From Ceratodon purpureus (taxonomy: Eukaryota > Streptophyta > Bryopsida > Pseudoditrichales > Ditrichaceae), in contig CM026433.1 in the NCBI GenBank assembly GCA_014871385.1, positions 13,900,023 to 13,964,022 of the forward strand: a stretch of 64,000 bases of DNA, written 5' to 3'. A program made the position numbers and the translations under genes. Shown here piece after piece: positions 58,904 through 64,000 of this stretch (its first letter is position 1; each line of letters begins with the position of its first letter). The notes below the pieces were generated by a model. That model saw only the letters and a program-made list of their open reading frames with translations. It ran no database searches and was not told where the DNA came from.

Positions 58904-59119
58904 GGGGGGGGGGGGGGCGCGAGCGGGGTCGGGGGGGCGCGACCGGGGTCGGGGGGGCGCGAGCGGCTGAGGGGGGGCGCGAGCGGGATTAAGGGGGGGC
59001 GCGAGCGGGTATGGGGGGGCGCGAGCGGGTATGGGGGGGGGGGGCGCGAGCGGGTTCAGGGGAGGTGCGCAAGCGGGTATGGGGGGGCGCGAGCGGGATC
59101 AAGGGGGGGCGCGAGAGGG
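58904..59119 (+). repeat. G-rich minisatellite 2
   Basis: About nine variants of GGGGGGCGCGAGCGGG with different tails (TCGG, ATTAAG, TATG, TTCAG). It lies directly upstream of the RING gene's TATA box, C-rich on that gene's sense strand. Confidence 0.93.
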
Positions 59120-59470
59120 TCCCCCCATAAAACAAACTCTCATTTCCTTAGGAGTATCATTGAAGAAGGTTGGAAGACAATAATAAAAACAAATGCAATG
59201 GATTTTTTCACCATTTCTCTCTAAAATAAAATTAAAAATTATAAATGAAAATGGGATATGAAAATAAGGAATACTGATTTGAATAATTTGGGGATGAGAA
59301 ATCAAATTATAGAAAAACAATCATGACTATAATAAGGGACTCGGGATAAAAAGGGATGAATAACATGGGATGAAAGAAGTTATCAAGATGAATAAATGTC
59401 ATGGTGGTTAGAAACTGAAATATCCCATAACGGAATACTGATCTAATGCACCATGAATAATATAATGTTG
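59120..59470. other. AT-rich spacer before the satellite
   Basis: No gene seen. AT-rich sequence with no motif recognised. Confidence 0.5.
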
Positions 59471-61830
59471 ACTACAAGAAAATTAGTGTATTAATATTAG
59501 AATAAAATAAAAAGAATAGCATGGTGTGGAAGAGAGTTCGATTAGAGTTTAAAAAAATAAAAATTATAATGCATTGAACATATGGATCCTACAATGCTCT
59601 AACATATAATAAAAAAAAAAGAATCATAAAGAAGGGCTCGATGCAATTGGTTTGGCATATAAACGGAATAAAATTAAATCAATAGCATGGAGTGGAAGAG
59701 ATAAAAGGAATAAAATAAAAAGAATAGCATGGTGTGGAAGAGAGTTCGATTAGAGTTTAAAAAAATAAAAAATATGAAGCATTGAACATATGGATCCTAC
59801 AATGCTCTAACATATAATTAAAAATATAAAGAATCATAAAGAAGGGCTCGATGCAATTGGTTTGGCATATAAACGGAAAAAATAAAATTAAATCAATAGC
59901 ATGGAGTGGAAGAGATAAAGGGATTAAAATAAAAAGAATAGCACGGTGTGGAAGAGAGTTCGATTAGAGTTTAAAAAAATAAATAATATGAAGCATTGAA
60001 CATATGGATCCTACAGTGCTCTAACATATAATTAAAAATATAAAGAATCATAAAGAAGGGCTCGATGCAATTGGTTTGGCATATAAACGGAAAAAATAAA
60101 ATTAAATCAATAGCATGGAGTGGAAGAGATAAAGGGATTAAAATAAAAAGAATAGCACGGTGTGGAAGAGAGTTCGATTAGAGTTTAAAAAAATAAAAAA
60201 TATGAAGCATTGAACATATGGATCCTACAATGCTCTAACATATAATTAAAAATATAAAGAATCATAAAGAAGGGCTCGATGCAATTGGTTTGGCATATAA
60301 ACGGAAAAAATAAAATTAAATCAATAGCATGGAGTGGAAGAGATAAAGGGATTAAAATAAAAAGAATAGCACGGTGTGGAAGAGAGTTCGATTAGAGTTT
60401 AAAAAAATAAATAATATGAAGCATTGAACATATGGATCCTACAGTGCTCTAACATATAATTAAAAATATAAAGAATCATAAAGAAGGGCTCGATGCAATT
60501 GGTTTGGCATATAAACGGAAAAAATAAAATTAAATCAATAGCATGGAGTGGAAGAGATAAAGGGATTAAAATAAAAAGAATAGCACGGTGTGGAAGAGAG
60601 TTCGATTAGAGTTTAAAAAAATAAATAATATGAAGCATTGAACATATGGATCCTACAATGCTCTAACATATAATTAAAAATATAAAGAATCATAAAGAAG
60701 GGCTCGATGCAATTGGTTTGGCATATAAACGGAAAAAATAAAATTAAATCAATAGCATGGAGTGGAAGAGATAAAGGGATTAAAATAAAAAGAATAGCAT
60801 GGTGTGGAAGAGAGTTCAATTAGAGTTTAAGAAAATAAAGAATATGAAGCATTGAACATATGGATCCTACAATGCTCTAACATATATTTAAAAATATAAA
60901 GAATCATAAAGAAGGGCTCGATGCAATTGGTTTGGCATATAAACGGAAAAAATAAAATTAAATCAATAGCATGGAGTGGAAGAGATAAAGGGATTAAAAT
61001 AAAAAGAATAGCACGGTGTGGAAGAGAGTTCGATTAGAGTTTAAAAAAATAAATAATATGAAGCATTGAACATATGGATCCTACAGTGCTCTAACATATA
61101 ATTAAAAATATAAAGAATCATAAAGAAGGGCTCGATGCAATTGGTTTGGCATATAAACGGAAAAAATAAAATTAAATCAATAGCATGGAGTGGAAGAGAT
61201 AAAGGGATTAAAATAAAAAGAATAGCATGGTGTGGAAGAGAGTTCGATTAGAGTTTAAAAAATAAAGAATATGAAGCATTGAACATATGGATCCTACAAT
61301 GCTCTAACATATAATTAAAAATATAAAGAATCATAAAGAAGGGCTCGATGCAATTGGTTTGGCATATAAACGGAAAAAATAAAATTAAATCAATAGCATG
61401 GAGTGGAAGAGATAAAGGGATTAAAATAAAAAGAATAGCATGGTGTGGAAGAGAGTTCGATTAGAGTTTAAAAAAATAAAAAATATGAAGCATTGAACAT
61501 ATGGATCCTACAATGCTCTAACATATAATTAAAAATATAAAGAATCATAAAGAAGGGCTCGATGCAATTGGTTTGGCATATAAACGGAAAAAATAAAATT
61601 AAATCAATAGCATGGAGTGGAAGAGATAAAGGGATTAAAATAAAAAGAATAGCATGGTGTGGAAGAGAGTTCGATTAGAGTTTAAAAAAATAAAAAATAT
61701 GAAGCATTGAACATATGGATCCTACAATACTCTAACATATAATTAAAAATATAAAGAATCATAAATAAGGGATCGACGCAATTGGTTTGGGAGATAGACG
61801 TTTTACAATTAAATCAATAGCATGGAGTGG
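59471..61830 (+). repeat. 214-bp AT-rich satellite, about 11 units
   Basis: The marker ATGGATCCTAC recurs at about 59582, 59790, 60003, 60218, 60432, 60646, 60860, 61073, 61288, 61502 and 61715; spacing is 208 bp for the first pair and 213-215 bp afterwards. Units are nearly identical, differing mainly in A-run length and single substitutions (CACGG/CATGG). Alternating variants hint at a 428-bp higher-order repeat in the centre. No coding potential. Confidence 0.96.
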
Positions 61831-61995
61831 AAGAGAGGCTAGAGCTGCATGAGAGGTTGTGCAAGAATAAAATCCCAATACTTTGTATTTTTTAATTTGT
61901 TTTATTTTATTTTTTTCTCTTAGAAAGTAGTGTAGAGATTTCATTATTTCCAGAAGAGAAATAGAAAATAAAAAATGAGATCTAAAACAAATGGA
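61831..61995. other. AT-rich spacer
   Basis: No gene. It separates the satellite from the third G-rich minisatellite. Confidence 0.5.
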
Positions 61996-62162
61996 AGGGG
62001 GGGGGGCGCGAGCGTGTCTGAGGGGGCGCGAACGGGTTGGGGGGGGGGGCGCGGACGGGTATGGGCGCGAGCGGGTACAGGGGCGCGAGCGGGTGGGGGG
62101 GCGCGAGCGGGTACGGGGGGGGGCGCGAACGGGTATAGGGGGGGCGCGAGCGGGTCCGTGGG
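61996..62162 (+). repeat. G-rich minisatellite 3
   Basis: About seven copies of a GGGGGCGCGAGCGGGT-type unit, ending immediately before the TATA box of the kinase-like gene. Same family as the arrays at 55.7 and 58.9 kb. Confidence 0.93.
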
Positions 62163-62328
62163 GACTATATAAGGTGGGGAGAAGCTCTCGCCCCCCTCAC
62201 TCCTTCCCACTGCGGCTCCTTGTCCTGACGTGTGAAAACACGCCTTGCTTGGAACTGCTTATGTGGGAAGTCTTCATTGGGGCGGGGGGGGAAGTTGTTG
62301 AATTTTTTTTTCAGGGATTTACTTTGCG
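62163..62328 (+). promoter_or_regulatory. Core promoter and leader of the kinase-like gene
   Basis: CTATATAAG (TATA box 62166-62173) follows the G-rich array directly. The ATG lies about 160 bp downstream. Confidence 0.7.
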
Positions 62329-63909
62329 ATGTCTTCTAGACAAGGCTCCGGCAAGCGGCCTATGTATGTGGACTTGGATGCTCCAGATGCGGTGGACCCT
62401 ATGAGTTGCGTAACACCTCATGGTTCTAGTGGTTCTACTCCTTCATCTAGCTCGAAGGGTAAAAAGAAGAAGAGTATACCAGCGCACGAGAAGGATGACG
62501 GTTATCCACCATTGGAGTATACGCATTTCATCAGGAAGGTGGCCGTCGAGTACTACAAGGCCCGTACCATACGAATGTTGAAGGCAATGTACCTTGATCA
62601 CGGAGAGGATGGTATCTACAACCTCCAACGTGATTTGGAAAGGGAATTTTGGAGCGCATTGGAAGGATCAGAGATGTACATGGATTGCATGACGAAGTAT
62701 TTTCACAGCCCGAAGTGGTTGACACAACAAGTGAGTAGTGCTACGACAAATGTCATTCATGTGTTTGAATCACATGTGAAGAAACCACAAGGCGAAGAAT
62801 GGAGCAACCAAGACAAAGTGTTTATTCAAAAACTGACAACGGTTCAGGAGGCATGTCAGAGATGTTCTAAGGGGAAAACAAAGATTATGCCTTGGAATGA
62901 GCAAGCATTGAACTCAGCATTGGAAGCACACATGTATGGTGCATTGATATGGATTCCGGTTACGGCCAAGGTTGTGCCATTATCTGGCTTCAATGCCGAG
63001 GGGGGGTATGGCAAAGTGCGAAAAGTGCGAATAGCCAATATGAAGAAAATTCCAATTCACATAGAATTTGCGGGAAAACTTTCCAAGGCTAAAACCGAAG
63101 TGAAGAAGCGAGAGGAACGGGCGATTGAGGCCACGGTTAACCCCGTAGAGCATCCGGGTGTGATAAAATTTTGGGCCATTCACGCTAAGACCATGGAAGC
63201 TTATACCCTGTGGTGGAATGGAGATTGTCTCCGCAACTTCCTCAAGATAAATGAGAAGGCATCCGAGGCAATAGATTACAAAGAAATTTTGAAGTCGAGG
63301 GATATGCCCATGGAAGAGTGCCAAAGAATTGTTGCCTACCGAAAGAACCGGGGAATGTTGGCGTGGAGTCTCATCTACGTTATGGACATAGTCCATAAGG
63401 CTGAAATCCTCCACAACGACTTAACGCCATCCAACATTCTACTCCACTTTCCACCTCATGACAAGAATAAAGTATATATTGGTGTGTGCGATTGGGGTGT
63501 GGCAAGCAGAGTCATTGAGAACAAGGCCTCCCCTTATGGTGTGATGGACCCCGATGAACTTGTACAAGTAAAGAAGAGGAGGGTAGGAGTTGCACCGGAG
63601 TTGTTCTTTTTATATGGCAAAAAAGATGATGAGGAACGGAATTTGGAGCGCATGAAGAGGATGCATCCATGTACGACGCTATCTGATGCATTTTCGGTAG
63701 GCCATTTGGCAAAGACAATATGGAGAGAAGAAGATTGCCCGGAACTCTTCAAGGATTCAATCTCAAAGATTGTATTCTCATCAAAGTTGGATGGCTTGCT
63801 TAACGAAGATCCTACAAAGAGGCTTTCACTTGCAAAAGTTGTGAATGATTTGATGAGCCCCCCTTACAACTTCCAAGCTCCCAATGGTTGTTTTAGATAC
63901 ACATTGTAG
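62329..63909 (+). CDS. Protein-kinase-like protein, 526 aa, intronless
   Basis: A single frame starting MSSRQGSGKR. The N-terminal third (about 1-200) is a Lys/Ser-rich stretch, then a helical domain of unknown kind. The C-terminal part is a protein kinase fold: Gly loop GGYGKVRKV (about 224), a candidate ATP-site Lys in FAGKLSK, a Glu-containing helix (EERAIEATV), a WWNGDCLRNF hinge-like region, the catalytic loop ILHNDLTPSNILL (HND in place of HRD, about 359), DWG in place of DFG (about 387), and APE (VAPELFF, about 422). The catalytic Asp, Asn and metal-binding Asp are all present, so activity is plausible. Its promoter architecture matches that of the RING gene 3.8 kb away, and the two probably belong to one repeated gene family or element. 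Substrate unknown. Confidence 0.85.
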   Translation: MSSRQGSGKRPMYVDLDAPDAVDPMSCVTPHGSSGSTPSSSSKGKKKKSIPAHEKDDGYPPLEYTHFIRKVAVEYYKARTIRMLKAMYLDHGEDGIYNLQRDLEREFWSALEGSEMYMDCMTKYFHSPKWLTQQVSSATTNVIHVFESHVKKPQGEEWSNQDKVFIQKLTTVQEACQRCSKGKTKIMPWNEQALNSALEAHMYGALIWIPVTAKVVPLSGFNAEGGYGKVRKVRIANMKKIPIHIEFAGKLSKAKTEVKKREERAIEATVNPVEHPGVIKFWAIHAKTMEAYTLWWNGDCLRNFLKINEKASEAIDYKEILKSRDMPMEECQRIVAYRKNRGMLAWSLIYVMDIVHKAEILHNDLTPSNILLHFPPHDKNKVYIGVCDWGVASRVIENKASPYGVMDPDELVQVKKRRVGVAPELFFLYGKKDDEERNLERMKRMHPCTTLSDAFSVGHLAKTIWREEDCPELFKDSISKIVFSSKLDGLLNEDPTKRLSLAKVVNDLMSPPYNFQAPNGCFRYTL

Positions 63910-64000
63910 TTCCATAGTGAATTACGTTTGAAACATTTTGATTGCCTATGTGGCCTTGTTTGCACATTTCGAATATTTTAATAAATCGTTTTTTCGGCGT
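63910..64000. other. 3' flank of the kinase-like gene
   Basis: Short tail to the window end. AATAAA-like TTTAATAAATCG near 63978 may be the polyadenylation signal. Confidence 0.5.

Noticed and set aside
1-64000. rRNA or tRNA genes
   Set aside because: No rRNA landmark sequences or tRNA A/B-box cloverleaf patterns were recognised by eye; a covariance-model scan was not possible.

Overview
The window is nuclear plant-type DNA: intron-rich genes with GT/AG junctions, CACTA and Mutator DNA transposons of the plant kind, telomere-like CCCTAAA units and large tandem arrays. The only clear housekeeping gene is a Dre2/anamorsin homologue at the left end. I cannot name the species. The ParB-like/methyltransferase gene and the repeat-rich, transposon-dense layout would fit a non-seed land plant or a streptophyte alga, but that is inference.

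Layout. (1) 1-5.8 kb: the Dre2/anamorsin gene (minus strand, 7 exons) and its flanks. (2) 5804-14726: a complete Mutator-like element with identical 291-bp inverted ends, a 9-bp target duplication (gggggacgg), an intact SWIM-type transposase, and a convergent second gene of unknown function. (3) 15143-53120: a CACTA (En/Spm) transposon with CACTAGTGGARAARTGGT ends and a 3-bp target duplication (cat). It carries a coiled-coil accessory gene, a TNP2-type transposase and a Transposase_24/TNP1-like gene. (4) Nested inside the third CACTA gene, at 26719-50315, is a 23.6-kb element with 66-bp inverted ends and a 14-bp flanking direct repeat. Removing it together with one copy of the 14 bp restores the interrupted reading frame exactly. 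(5) 53.1-64 kb: AT-rich flank, a possible LTR remnant, then two intronless genes (a RING-H2 protein and a protein-kinase-like protein). Each has the same kind of promoter, a G-rich GGGGGGCGCGAGCGGG minisatellite next to a CTATATAAG TATA box. A 214-bp AT-rich satellite lies between them.

The nested 23.6-kb element is the main discovery candidate. It holds a 12-exon gene whose product combines an AT-hook, a ParB/sulfiredoxin-like DGNHR motif, a coiled coil and a C-terminal beta-class (N4/N6 amino) DNA-methyltransferase-like domain. It also holds a MULE-like transposase with a WRKY/GCM1-type zinc cluster and a SWIM finger, a small divergent gene with an AT-hook-like motif, and two large 150-bp tandem arrays lying in opposite orientation in two introns of the methyltransferase-like gene. 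A TCGGGSCCGA-cored motif recurs near both ends and in both arrays, and I found it nowhere else in the window. My reading is a large, cargo-bearing DNA transposon that encodes its own chromatin or DNA-modification factor.

Exon boundaries below were read by eye from GT/AG sites and phase consistency. Family names rest on motifs I can see, not on database searches.
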